Both the position numbers and the translations under genes were made by a program. The notes beneath the pieces were generated by a model that saw only the letters and a list, made by a program, of their open reading frames with translations, did no database searches and was not told the DNA's origin. From Cuneatibacter sp. NSJ-177 (GTDB taxonomy: Bacteria; Bacillota; Clostridia; Lachnospirales; Lachnospiraceae): a stretch of 64,000 bases of DNA. The stretch's first letter is position 1. Each line of letters starts with the position of its first letter. The stretch spans positions 558,001-622,000 of the forward strand of contig NZ_JALIFO010000001.1 in NCBI RefSeq assembly GCF_022867805.1. Direction: 5' to 3'. This document shows positions 1 through 8,043 of this stretch, piece after piece.

Positions 1-1155
1 CAGGATTTGACTCCCAGCGAGACCATCCAGATGGAGAAACGAAGTCTTCTGGGGGTGGTCACATCCGGAGGATCGGTTCATTCCCACACGGCAATTTTGG
101 CTAGGAGCCGAAATCTTCCTGCCCTGGTGGGAGTCGAGATGGAGCTGGATGAAAATTGGGAGGGCCTTTCCGCCGCCGTGGATGGAGAACGCGGCCTTCT
201 CTATCTGGACCCGGATCCGGAAGTGTTGGAGGAACTGGCGCTTCGTAAGGCCGAGCTCAGCCGGAAGGAAGAGGAATTGGCGGCTTGGTTCGGTAAGAAA
301 AGCGAGACCAAAGACGGACGGCAGGTCCGGATCTGCGCCAATATCAGCGGACTGGACGATTTGGATCTGACTGTGGTTTTGGACGCGGACGGCATCGGCC
401 TGTTCCGGAGTGAATTTCTTTATTTAGAAGCGTCTGATTGGCCGTCCGAGGAAGCTCAGTTTGCCGTATACAAGAGCGCGGCGGAACGGATGGCTGGAAA
501 GCGCGTGATCATTCGGACTGTAGACATCGGGGCGGACAAGCAGCCAGACTATTTTTCCATGGAACCGGAGGAAAATCCTGCGCTGGGGTGCCGGGGGATC
601 CGTTTTTCCCTGTGTCATCCGGAGATTTTCCGGACTCAGCTGCGCGCCATTTTGCGTGCCGCCGCCTATGGGAAGATTTCAATCCTGTACCCGATGATCA
701 CTTCTCCGGAGGAGCTGGGACAGGTGCTGGCGTTCACCACACAGGTGAAAAAGGAGCTGGATACGGAACATGTGCTGACGGGGGAAGTGGAGCAGGGAAT
801 TATGATCGAGACGCCGTCGGCTGTCCTTCTTGGCGACCGGCTGGCGGAGATGGTGGATTTTTTCAGCATCGGAACCAACGACCTGACCCAGTATACCTTG
901 GCCGCCGACCGTCAGAATTCTCTGGTTCAGGATCTGGTTCCGGCCGGACTGCCCGCGGTTTTACGCATGATTCAGATGACGGCAAGGAGTGCAGCAAACC
1001 AAGGGATTTGGGTTGGGATCTGTGGTGATCTCGCCGCCGATACCGGACTGACGGAAGACTTTCTCCGGATGGGAATAGAAGAGCTCTCCGTGGCGCCTCA
1101 TTCCGTTTGGAAACTGCGGAAACGGGTCGGAGAGATTTCGCTGGATCCAATCTGA
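1..1155 (+). CDS. ptsI: PTS enzyme I (PEP-protein phosphotransferase), 3' part
   Basis: Cytoplasmic enzyme I of the sugar phosphotransferase system, which takes phosphate from PEP and passes it to HPr. The reading frame is open at the left window edge, so the N-terminal HPr-binding domain is missing and only about 384 residues are seen. The swivelling His domain is present (GGSVHSHTAILARS, where the His before TAI is the phosphorylated one), followed by the PEP-binding barrel with LFRSEFLY, GCRGIRFSL, FFSIGTNDLTQYTLAADR and the catalytic Cys loop GICGDLAAD. These motifs match PtsI rather than PpdK or PpsA. No HPr gene is in view. A terminator follows directly. The truncation is a window artefact, not a mutation. 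Confidence 0.96.
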   Translation, partial: QDLTPSETIQMEKRSLLGVVTSGGSVHSHTAILARSRNLPALVGVEMELDENWEGLSAAVDGERGLLYLDPDPEVLEELALRKAELSRKEEELAAWFGKKSETKDGRQVRICANISGLDDLDLTVVLDADGIGLFRSEFLYLEASDWPSEEAQFAVYKSAAERMAGKRVIIRTVDIGADKQPDYFSMEPEENPALGCRGIRFSLCHPEIFRTQLRAILRAAAYGKISILYPMITSPEELGQVLAFTTQVKKELDTEHVLTGEVEQGIMIETPSAVLLGDRLAEMVDFFSIGTNDLTQYTLAADRQNSLVQDLVPAGLPAVLRMIQMTARSAANQGIWVGICGDLAADTGLTEDFLRMGIEELSVAPHSVWKLRKRVGEISLDPI

Positions 1156-1191
1156 AAAACAAGGAAAATGTTTCAACAATCAAAGGTAAAG

Positions 1192-1238
1192 GACCGCCGT
1201 CCGGCAAAGAAAATTGCCGGAAATGGCGGTCTTTTTTC
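1192..1238 (+). terminator. Rho-independent terminator of ptsI
   Basis: GACCGCC (1192-1198) pairs with GGCGGTC (1225-1231), with an inner CCGGCAA/TTGCCGG stem, and is followed by six T residues. It separates ptsI from the convergent van-side operon. Confidence 0.9.
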
Positions 1239-1250
1239 GGTAGAGCGTTT

Positions 1251-1676
1251 TCATTTCGCCTTATCCAGCGCGCTGTTGATGGCTTGTAACAGAGCGGAAG
1301 AGGTATATTTTTGGCTGTCCGGAAATACGACGTGATCCGTACTCTGGTTTGCCAGGATCTGGTCCGCCAGATCTTCGATGGCGGGCTGCATCAGCGGATA
1401 CATTGTGGTCACGCTCTCGTTGAGATTAACGAGACGGATCGCGTTGATATGATCCGCGTCTACGGTTACCTCAACGTCGACTGTCTGGCTGCCGACCGTT
1501 AAAGCGCTGGTGTAAACGCCGGGCGTGTAAGTGCCGCTGTTTGCCGGTGAATCGTCCTTGCTCGGTGAAAACATATGTACCAAAAGGAATATTAAGAGAA
1601 TACCGAGTGCTACGAAGATAACCGTATAAATGATTTCCTTCAGACGAAATACCATGATCTTTGTTTTTTTACCCAT
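1251..1676 (-). CDS. Membrane-anchored FMN_bind-like protein
   Basis: A 141-residue protein with one N-terminal membrane segment (about residues 15-35, rich in Ile/Leu/Val), a short Ser/Pro linker and an extracytoplasmic domain. The domain starts TPGVYTSALTVGSQTVDVEV and ends DSQKYTSSALLQAINSAL, which resembles the ends of FMN_bind domains (G-x-Y ... SGATYTSKAL-like). The flavin-carrying Thr of the SGAT motif is not conserved here (Lys at that place), so covalent FMN binding is doubtful. It starts 36 bp after the vanT racemase ORF on the same strand and may be co-transcribed with the van genes. No function in resistance is known for it; the family assignment is an inference from motif shape. 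Confidence 0.6.
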   Translation of the reverse strand: MGKKTKIMVFRLKEIIYTVIFVALGILLIFLLVHMFSPSKDDSPANSGTYTPGVYTSALTVGSQTVDVEVTVDADHINAIRLVNLNESVTTMYPLMQPAIEDLADQILANQSTDHVVFPDSQKYTSSALLQAINSALDKAK

Positions 1677-1712
1677 GAACTTTCCTCCCCTGGGATTTTT
1701 TGTATATTCTAT

Positions 1713-2936
1713 TCAAGCTCTGGGACAATTATGACAACGCTCACGGGAGGGAACCGGGTAGGAACCGGCAAGGATATGAAAACTGGTCTGGTTTCGGCAG
1801 AGGGCAGGCGGTGATCCTGCGGTGATGATCCTGGGCAGCCGCTCACCGAGGCGGCTCAGAATTTCATTGGAGATGGTGCCGGCCTCCAGAGCCATCTGTT
1901 CAGCGGTGAGGGTCTCTGCTCCGGAGTTTCCGATCAGGACCACTTCATCCCCCGGAGCCGCCTCAGGGACCTCGGAAACATCCAACAGAAGCTGATCCAT
2001 ACAAATCCGCCCGGCCACCGGAACTTTTTTTCCGCGGATCAGGGCAAGGCCCTTTCCTGAAAGGTTCCGGGGGATCCCATCTGCGTATCCGATGGAAACG
2101 GCGGCCAATGTGATTTCTTCCTCCGCTGTGTAGGCAAGGCCATATCCGGCGGACTCGCCTGGATGGAGCGGTTTCAGGCTTTCGATCCGGGATTTGAGGG
2201 AGAGAACCGGTTTGGGATGAAAGGGGGCCAACGTACGATCTTTCTGACAGCTCAGCGCCCCATAGAGGGCGATGCCGGGCCGGGCCAGGTCAAAGGAGAG
2301 GTCCGGATAATTTAAAATGCCGTAGCTGCCTGCCAGATGACAGGCTAAGGCGTTCTTTGTACGGCGGCGGATCTGCCCGGCCACTTCTTGAAATCGTTGA
2401 ATTTGCAGCCGGGTGAAGCGGATATCTTTCTTTTTGGCGCTATCGGATACGCACAGATGGGAAAACAGGCCCGTTATCTTAAGGTTCGGCAGATCCCAGA
2501 GGGAAAGGATGGCGCCGAGGTTCTCGGAACGTTCCCCCAGCCGGTGCATTCCGGTGTCGATTCCAACATGGACCAAAAGCTCTTTCCCAAAACGGCTCAG
2601 CTCCCTGGCATAGGCAGCATCCACCACGGTCTGGGTCAGACGGTAGCGGAAGAGATCGGAAAATTGTTCCGGGTAGGTGTAGCCGAGGATCAAGATTTCT
2701 CCCAGGATCCCGGCCTCCCGGAGCTGAATTCCTTCTTCGGCGGAGGCAACGCAGAAGTGGGAAATCTTTTGCCGCTGGAGGGCCAGGGAGATCGGAACAG
2801 CGCCGTGGCCGTAGGCGTTGGCCTTGACTGCGGGCATCAATTTGCAGCCGCCGGGCAGGATGGCCTGCAGCTGCGCGAGGTTTTCATTCAGATGGTCTAA
2901 ATTCAGCTCAATCCAGGCGCGGTTTTTGGAATACAT
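1713..2936 (-). CDS. vanT: VanT-type serine/alanine racemase domain (separate ORF)
   Basis: PLP-dependent racemase of 407 residues, Alr fold. The PLP lysine is K38 (PAVKANAYGHG) and the catalytic tyrosine Y265 (ESAGYGLAY). In housekeeping alanine racemases the motif TINYE carries an active-site Tyr (Tyr354 of Bacillus Alr); here it reads TISNE, with Asn357, the change known from VanT serine racemases. It supplies D-Ser for VanG. In known VanG clusters this domain is fused behind a membrane domain; here it is its own ORF, overlapping the membrane ORF by 29 bp in another frame, with its own ATG and SD (AAAGGA, 8 nt spacing). See the neighbouring membrane ORF for the possible frameshift. Confidence 0.88.
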   Translation of the reverse strand: MYSKNRAWIELNLDHLNENLAQLQAILPGGCKLMPAVKANAYGHGAVPISLALQRQKISHFCVASAEEGIQLREAGILGEILILGYTYPEQFSDLFRYRLTQTVVDAAYARELSRFGKELLVHVGIDTGMHRLGERSENLGAILSLWDLPNLKITGLFSHLCVSDSAKKKDIRFTRLQIQRFQEVAGQIRRRTKNALACHLAGSYGILNYPDLSFDLARPGIALYGALSCQKDRTLAPFHPKPVLSLKSRIESLKPLHPGESAGYGLAYTAEEEITLAAVSIGYADGIPRNLSGKGLALIRGKKVPVAGRICMDQLLLDVSEVPEAAPGDEVVLIGNSGAETLTAEQMALEAGTISNEILSRLGERLPRIITAGSPPALCRNQTSFHILAGSYPVPSRERCHNCPRA

Positions 2937-3960
2937 GGATCAGGTCCTTTCTATTGAGAATCCAGAGGACCGGCAGGGCGGTCAGAGCGGAGACAGCGCT
3001 GACAGTCAAAAAGTGGATGAAGTTGTTGGTGACGAAAAAAGCGGTGGTGCCGGTTGCCTTTGCAATCCCCCTTACGACAACGATGACCAGCGGATGGATC
3101 AGATAAATCCAAAGGGACGCGTTGCGGAAACTTTTCGGGGCATGGCCGGGAACGGACCGCAAAAGTTCAAAAAGGTAGACGGAGCAGGGAATCAGGAACA
3201 GATACATGCTGTTATGGTGTTGCAGATCAAACCGGTAGGTTAAGAAACCTTCGGCCAGCATCAAGATCAAGAAGGTGAGGAGGGCGGGAACGGTTTGCCC
3301 TACCTTGGCACGGGGAGCGCGTCCGGCCTGTTTCATACCTAAATAGAGAAAAATAGGCACATAAAAAACCCCGTTTCTGGTGTATGTGCTGATAAAGAAG
3401 ACGCCCCGGAAAAACATTTGAAGCGGCGGAACCATCTCGGAAAGCCCGTAATAGCTGTCTCCCAAAAGTCCGGTCAGGTAGAGGAGAAAGACGCAGATTC
3501 CGGTTCTGTGCATTCCCAGTTTTTTTACCAGAAAACAGACCAGAAGACAGCCGGTGATCAGTGCGGGTAAATACCAAAGATGATAGAACGTTCCGTCAAA
3601 GATCAGATCTTTTAGGATTGCCCAGGGGCCGGCGGGAAGACTGCCGGCGTATAGACGCACAGGAAGATAAAGCAGGATGGCCGCGCCGTATAAAAGCAGG
3701 ATCCGGCGCAGATATCGGTGCAGCCGGTTGAAATTCCCTTTGCCTGGAGCACGTAAAACTTCTTTCGCATAGGGGGCCAGGATGAAATAACCGGTGGTCA
3801 TCAGAAAAAAAGGTACGGCGATCCTGGCAAGGCAATAGGAAAAAAGAAAATCCGCCGTGATGTTCCACCGTGCAAAGGGCGCCGTGTGGATGGCGACGAC
3901 CAGAAAAGCCGCTGCCATGCGGAATCCATCGATACCGGCAAAATTTTGTCTACTGGTCAT
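2908..3960 (-). CDS. vanT: VanT membrane domain (acyltransferase-3-like), separate ORF
   Basis: About 350 residues with roughly ten hydrophobic segments. The start AGIDGFRMAAAFLVVAIHT and ARIAVPFFLMTTGYF match the N-terminal acyltransferase_3-like membrane half of VanT, thought to bring L-Ser to the racemase domain. ATG at 3960 was chosen because GGAG lies 8 nt upstream; it overlaps the vanXY stop by 11 bp. The last codons run past the racemase start and end at a TGA. Removing one A from an A5 run near 2924 would fuse the frames into ...VFQNRAWIELN..., the usual VanT junction. So this is either a true two-gene form, a frameshifted vanT, or a recoding site. Confidence 0.85.
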   Translation of the reverse strand: MTSRQNFAGIDGFRMAAAFLVVAIHTAPFARWNITADFLFSYCLARIAVPFFLMTTGYFILAPYAKEVLRAPGKGNFNRLHRYLRRILLLYGAAILLYLPVRLYAGSLPAGPWAILKDLIFDGTFYHLWYLPALITGCLLVCFLVKKLGMHRTGICVFLLYLTGLLGDSYYGLSEMVPPLQMFFRGVFFISTYTRNGVFYVPIFLYLGMKQAGRAPRAKVGQTVPALLTFLILMLAEGFLTYRFDLQHHNSMYLFLIPCSVYLFELLRSVPGHAPKSFRNASLWIYLIHPLVIVVVRGIAKATGTTAFFVTNNFIHFLTVSAVSALTALPVLWILNRKDLIHVFQKPRLD

Positions 3961-4720
3961 GGCTGTTTCTCCACAAGCTGACAACCAACCCTCCGGTGTT
4001 AGTGCCTGAGACCAGGTACGGCGCGTTTTCTGGCAACTTTGCATGGGCGTAGCCGTCCTGTTCCGGCTCGATATAGAAAATCTCAATCTGCTGGCGTCCG
4101 TTGGGGAAGACCAGCGGATGTCCGTTCCTGGTTTTTTCCCGCAGGTATTCCATATATTCTTCCAAAACCATGTTTTTTTCAGTGATCAGAACGGAGTGAG
4201 GGAATCCTACGTAGCGGAAGTGCCAGGGTTCGGCGCCGATCCCGGTGACTGTCTCTTTCCCTGGGAGATAACGCTCGATATAGCCGAAAAGCGGGGCAAG
4301 CCGCCGGAATTTCTGGCAGATGCCGGAGCGGGGAAAGGCGGGGCAGACCGGGTCGATTTCCCCCTGATTTTCCGCCAGGTCCACGGCAAGCCCGGTCTGA
4401 TGTTCACTGTGACCAGGCTTCGCCACATATTTTTTTGTGAACTCCAATCCGTCTTTTTCCAAGGTTTCTTCCCAAATTCTTTTCTGCTCTTCGAAGGTCC
4501 GGTAACCGCTTGCCGCCAGAATCCGGTTTCCGCTCTGAACCCGGCGGAGCAGGTGGCCAAAAAGAGCGGCTGCGGTCTGGTTCATTTGAATCTCTGAATT
4601 CCCGGCTGCCGCCAAAACCAGTTCCTCCGGTTTCGGTTCTGAGGTGAGCGGATGCTCCGGAGTGACTAAGATTAAGCTGCCGCGGCCAAGGGCCTCCGGC
4701 CCGATTTCAACAGTTCTCAT
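3950..4720 (-). CDS. vanXY: VanXY-type D,D-dipeptidase/D,D-carboxypeptidase
   Basis: Zinc peptidase of the VanY/VanX family (about 256 residues) that removes D-Ala-ending precursors so that D-Ala-D-Ser peptidoglycan dominates. Family motifs are SGYRTFEEQKRIWEE, the zinc ligands in SEHQTGLAVDL (His and Asp) and the catalytic Glu and third ligand in EPWHFRYVG. There is no signal peptide or membrane anchor, as expected for cytoplasmic VanXY and unlike VanY. The ATG at 4720 is preferred to an upstream one at 4759 since GGGGGAGA stands just before it; it overlaps vanG by 14 bp. The C-terminal 60 residues extend beyond the peptidase core. Confidence 0.9.
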   Translation of the reverse strand: MRTVEIGPEALGRGSLILVTPEHPLTSEPKPEELVLAAAGNSEIQMNQTAAALFGHLLRRVQSGNRILAASGYRTFEEQKRIWEETLEKDGLEFTKKYVAKPGHSEHQTGLAVDLAENQGEIDPVCPAFPRSGICQKFRRLAPLFGYIERYLPGKETVTGIGAEPWHFRYVGFPHSVLITEKNMVLEEYMEYLREKTRNGHPLVFPNGRQQIEIFYIEPEQDGYAHAKLPENAPYLVSGTNTGGLVVSLWRNSHDQ

Positions 4721-5798
4721 GTTCTCCCCCCATTTCCAGTAGTTTTTCAACGAGTTCATGGAACGGCAGACCGGCTGCCTCCATCATTTTCGGAAAACGG
4801 CTGTGGGCGGTGAAGCCCGGAATCGTATTGATTTCGTTGAATACCAGCGACCCATCCGGCGTTAAAAACAGGTCCACTCTCGCAAAAATACGGCAGCCGA
4901 GAGCCTGGTATAATTTTTTTGCCGTCTCTTTGATTTCTTCCGCTTTCACAGGAGCGATCCGGGCGGGAACATGAATCCGCGAAGTTTGTAGGGTGTATTT
5001 CTCAGTGTAGTCGAAGAAGCCTTCGGAAAGTTCGATTTCGTCGATCTCTCCCACGGTCAGTTCGGCGTCGCCCATGACGGCGCAGCCCACTTCAAAGCCT
5101 GCAATCGCTTCTTCCAGAAGCGCCTGGGAGTCTTGGAGCAGCGCGTTTTGAACAGCAGTTTCCAGACCGTCCGGGGAAGATACTTTGGTGATGCCGAAGG
5201 AAGATCCGGAGCGGACCGGCTTTACGAAAAGCGGATAGCCAAGCTTTTCTGCTTCCCTTTGTAATTCTTCTTTTTTTTGGGGCATTTTTACGAGGAAAGA
5301 GGCGGGAACGCGGACTCCGGCGGCAGCAGCAGCCCGATGAGCCATATCCTTATCCATGCAGAGTGCGGAGCCCAGAGTGCCACAGCCGATGATCGGTATC
5401 CCGGCCAGCTCCAAAACGCCCTGCACCGTGCCGTCCTCCCCGTTTTTTCCGTGAAGAACCGGAAAGGCCGCGTCCAGGGAGAGCGTGCGGATTTTTTCAT
5501 CTTCCCATACAATCAGGCCGTGGAGCGTGCGGTCCGGCGAGAGACAGCAGGGTCGGCAGCAGGATTCCGTCTGCCAGGTATCGGAGAGCAGCCGGTCCAG
5601 CTCACCGGTGAAGAGGAACCAACGGCCCTCCCTGGTGATTCCCACCGGGACCGGTTCATATTTGGCAGGGTCAATTTGATTGAGTACTGCGTGGGCGGAT
5701 TGAAGAGAGACATCATATTCGGAAGAACGCCCGCCGAATAGAACGGCGATTTTTCTGCGTGCCTTTTGGGCCTGGGGAGCGTTCGTCTGTAGATTCAT
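4707..5798 (-). CDS. vanG: VanG-type D-alanine--D-serine ligase
   Basis: ATP-grasp ligase, 363 residues, making D-Ala-D-Ser for vancomycin-insensitive peptidoglycan precursors. Seen: N-terminal AVLFGGRSSEYDVSLQSA, FPVLHGKNGEDGTVQGVLEL, CGTLGSALCMDKD, KPVRSGSSFGI, the omega-loop EKYTLQTSRIHVPARI and the Mg site FNEINTIPGFT. The omega-loop and the overall length fit VanG better than housekeeping Ddl or VanA/B. SD AAGGAGG lies 8 nt before the ATG. It is the first gene after the vanRS terminator and is translationally coupled to vanXY. His of the usual EHEVSLQS is Tyr here, a feature to check for specificity. Confidence 0.93.
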   Translation of the reverse strand: MNLQTNAPQAQKARRKIAVLFGGRSSEYDVSLQSAHAVLNQIDPAKYEPVPVGITREGRWFLFTGELDRLLSDTWQTESCCRPCCLSPDRTLHGLIVWEDEKIRTLSLDAAFPVLHGKNGEDGTVQGVLELAGIPIIGCGTLGSALCMDKDMAHRAAAAAGVRVPASFLVKMPQKKEELQREAEKLGYPLFVKPVRSGSSFGITKVSSPDGLETAVQNALLQDSQALLEEAIAGFEVGCAVMGDAELTVGEIDEIELSEGFFDYTEKYTLQTSRIHVPARIAPVKAEEIKETAKKLYQALGCRIFARVDLFLTPDGSLVFNEINTIPGFTAHSRFPKMMEAAGLPFHELVEKLLEMGGEHENC

Positions 5799-5869
5799 GG
5801 GATTTTCCTCCTTGGGATTTTCATTTCATAGCAGAGCGTTTTTTATTTCCCAGGTGTCTTTGAGGAAAC

Positions 5870-5915
5870 AAAAACACACCCTTGTTTCCTCTTTATTGTA
5901 GGAGACATGGGTGTG
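5870..5915 (-). terminator. Terminator or attenuator between vanS and vanG
   Basis: On the minus strand CACACCC (5915-5909) pairs with GGGTGTG (5881-5875); TGTCTCCT/AGGAAACA extends the stem, and five T residues follow. It lies after vanS and about 70 bp before vanG, so it either ends the vanRS transcript or attenuates read-through into vanG. Confidence 0.7.
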
Positions 5916-6011
5916 AACTGTTTTAATACTCCGTGTTGATTTTCCTAAGAAAAGGTTAAGGGAAGATTGTTGTTTTCTTTTCGCTGCGGCTGGCGGAAAA
6001 CACTTCACAGA

Positions 6012-7151
6012 TCAGCGCAGCGGCAGCGAAACCCGGAAGGCGGTCAGTTCATTTTCACTCTCTGCTGTGATCGTACCGCCGTGTAACGTGATGATTTCTT
6101 TGGCGATGGAAAGTCCCAGGCCAGCACCTCCGGTATTTGTGGTTCGGGCGTCGTCCAGACGGAAAAACTTTTCAAAAAGTGAGTCCAGTTTTTGCTGCGG
6201 AATGGTTTTTCCTTTGTTGCAGAAGGAGATTACGGCCTGCTCGCCGATGCTCTTGGCCCAGACCTCGACCGGCGTTCCCGGATAGCTGTAGGCGACCGCA
6301 TTTTTCAAAATATTGTTGAACACCCGTGCTAACTTTTCCGAATCGCCGTAAAGCATCAGGTTTTCTTCCACATGAAGTTCCGCCGTGTTGCCGTGGGCGT
6401 TTAGGATCGGATAGAACTCGTCGGTCATCTGAATCAGCATGTAGGAAAGGTCGATGGTTTCTTTTTCCAGAAGAATTTGCTGTAGGTTGTACCGGGTGAT
6501 CTCAAAAAATTCGTTGATCAGCTTTTCCAGACGGATGGCCTTGTCCAAGGTAATGTGAACGTACTTTGCCTTTTGTTCCGGAGGCATATCCGGGGCCTCG
6601 TCCAGAAGGCTCAGATAGCCGATGATGGAAGTCAGCGGCGTCTTCAAATCGTGGGCAAGATAGGTGATCAGATCATTTTTCCTGCTGTTTTCTTCCCGCA
6701 TCACCTGCTCGTGGCGCTGCATTTCTGTTTTTAGCTGTACCATCTGATTGGCAACCTCGGCATAGCCGGCGGGAAAGATTTCTGCGGAATCAATGTCATG
6801 GTCCATATAGGAATGGATCATGGAACTGGTTCGTGAGATGGTGTGGCGGACCTGTTTGCGGGCGTGAAGCCGGCTAATCAGATACACCAGGAGAATCAGA
6901 AAAATCGTACCGGCGAAAAAGATATCTTTCAGGAAAGTCTTTAAATAGGACCAGCGTATTTCCTGGACCAGCATTAATTTACCCGTGTTGGGATCGGTCT
7001 GATCATAGGTGGCGACAAAGGTGTGGGTAAACCAATCGACAAACACACCGTTCCAGGCATTGTCCACAAAAATATAGATGAAATAGCAAAAGACAATTCC
7101 GCACAGACAGAGAAAGGTCAGGCGGACGGCCGACTTTACACTAGTTTTCAA
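6012..7151 (-). CDS. vanS: VanS-type sensor histidine kinase
   Basis: Membrane sensor kinase of the vanG cluster, partner of VanR. Two membrane segments (RLTFLCLCGIVFCYFIYIFV and FFAGTIFLILLVYLISRL) flank a short outer loop of about 50 residues; then come a HAMP-like linker, the HisKA box YLAHDLKTPLTSIIGYLS and the HATPase N, F and G boxes (NNILKNAVAYS, FEKFFRLDDAR, GGAGLGLSIAKEI). The start is uncertain: TTG at 7151 overlaps the vanR stop, GTG at 7163 and TTG at 7199 (with GGAGG upstream) are alternatives. The short sensor loop is like VanS of VanG/VanB-adjacent types; the direct inducer cannot be told from sequence. Confidence 0.9.
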   Translation of the reverse strand: MKTSVKSAVRLTFLCLCGIVFCYFIYIFVDNAWNGVFVDWFTHTFVATYDQTDPNTGKLMLVQEIRWSYLKTFLKDIFFAGTIFLILLVYLISRLHARKQVRHTISRTSSMIHSYMDHDIDSAEIFPAGYAEVANQMVQLKTEMQRHEQVMREENSRKNDLITYLAHDLKTPLTSIIGYLSLLDEAPDMPPEQKAKYVHITLDKAIRLEKLINEFFEITRYNLQQILLEKETIDLSYMLIQMTDEFYPILNAHGNTAELHVEENLMLYGDSEKLARVFNNILKNAVAYSYPGTPVEVWAKSIGEQAVISFCNKGKTIPQQKLDSLFEKFFRLDDARTTNTGGAGLGLSIAKEIITLHGGTITAESENELTAFRVSLPLR

Positions 7152-7836
7152 TTTTATACCCACACCCCCAGACCGTCTTGATGTACTTGGGATCCTCAAA
7201 AGAATCCTCCATCTTTTCTCTTAGATGCCGGATATGGACGGTAATCGTGTTGTTGTTTTTGTTGAAATATTCGTCTCCCCATATTTGATGAAAGAGCTCT
7301 TCCGCGCTGACGACGCTCCCTTTTTGCTGGCAGAGTATCCGAAGGATAGAGAATTCGGTGGGGGTCAGGGCCAGCGGCTTTTCATCCAAGGTGCACTCAT
7401 GGGTTTTTATATTCAAGGTCAAGCCGGATACGGTCAGGACATCTTCTTCCGGTTCGGCGCTGATGTTGTATCGTTTGTACCGGCGGAGCTGGGCTTTTAC
7501 CCGCGCCACCAGCTCCAACGGCCGGAAGGGTTTCGTGATGTAATCGTCCGCGCCCAGGGTCAGACCGGTGATCTTGTCGATCTCCTCCCCTTTGGCGGTC
7601 AGCATAATGACCGGGTAAGTGTATTTCTCCCGGATCTTCCGGCAAAGCTGAAACCCGTTGACCTCCGGGAGCATGATATCAAGAATCGCCATATCCAGCT
7701 TCTCGTTCTCAATACATTCTAGAGCCTCACGGGCAGTATAAAACACATAAACCGTAAAGTTTTCATTTTTCAAGTACAGGGCAACCAGATCAGCGATTTC
7801 CGGTTCATCGTCAACGATCAGTATTTTTTCGCTCAT
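7141..7836 (-). CDS. vanR: VanR-type OmpR-family response regulator
   Basis: Receiver plus winged-helix DNA-binding protein, 231 residues. The acidic pocket is VDDEPE, the phospho-Asp sits in AILDIMLPEVNG, and the conserved Lys in DDYITKPFRPLELVARV. The C-terminal trans_reg domain ends TVWGCGYKIEN. The segment ITGLTLGADDYITKPFRPLE with KAQLRRYKRYN is close to what is known for VanR of VanG strains. SD AAGGAGG precedes the ATG. It is first in the vanRS operon and presumably activates vanG; no VanR box could be assigned with confidence in the 207-bp upstream gap. Confidence 0.92.
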   Translation of the reverse strand: MSEKILIVDDEPEIADLVALYLKNENFTVYVFYTAREALECIENEKLDMAILDIMLPEVNGFQLCRKIREKYTYPVIMLTAKGEEIDKITGLTLGADDYITKPFRPLELVARVKAQLRRYKRYNISAEPEEDVLTVSGLTLNIKTHECTLDEKPLALTPTEFSILRILCQQKGSVVSAEELFHQIWGDEYFNKNNNTITVHIRHLREKMEDSFEDPKYIKTVWGCGYKIEN

Positions 7837-8043
7837 TGGGTGAGCCTCCTTGGTTTTCTGAATTCAGGACATCGGCGCGCGGAGCCTGCGGCGGCTCCGG
7901 ACGATTCTATCGTATCAAAAATCGGTTTCATTATTTTAACCTTTTTACTCAAAAATCATTAAGATTTTCCTAATAATTCCCTTTTCCTGTTTGCTATGCT
8001 AAGAAAATGGCGGATATGCGATGAAACAAAAGGACATTCCCTT

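Noticed and set aside
1713-2936. Housekeeping alanine racemase
   Set aside because: Asn357 replaces the active-site Tyr and the gene is joined to the VanT membrane half, both pointing to VanT.
5826-6008. 60-codon ORF between vanS and vanG on the minus strand
   Set aside because: It runs through the terminator hairpin, has no SD and no protein-like composition.
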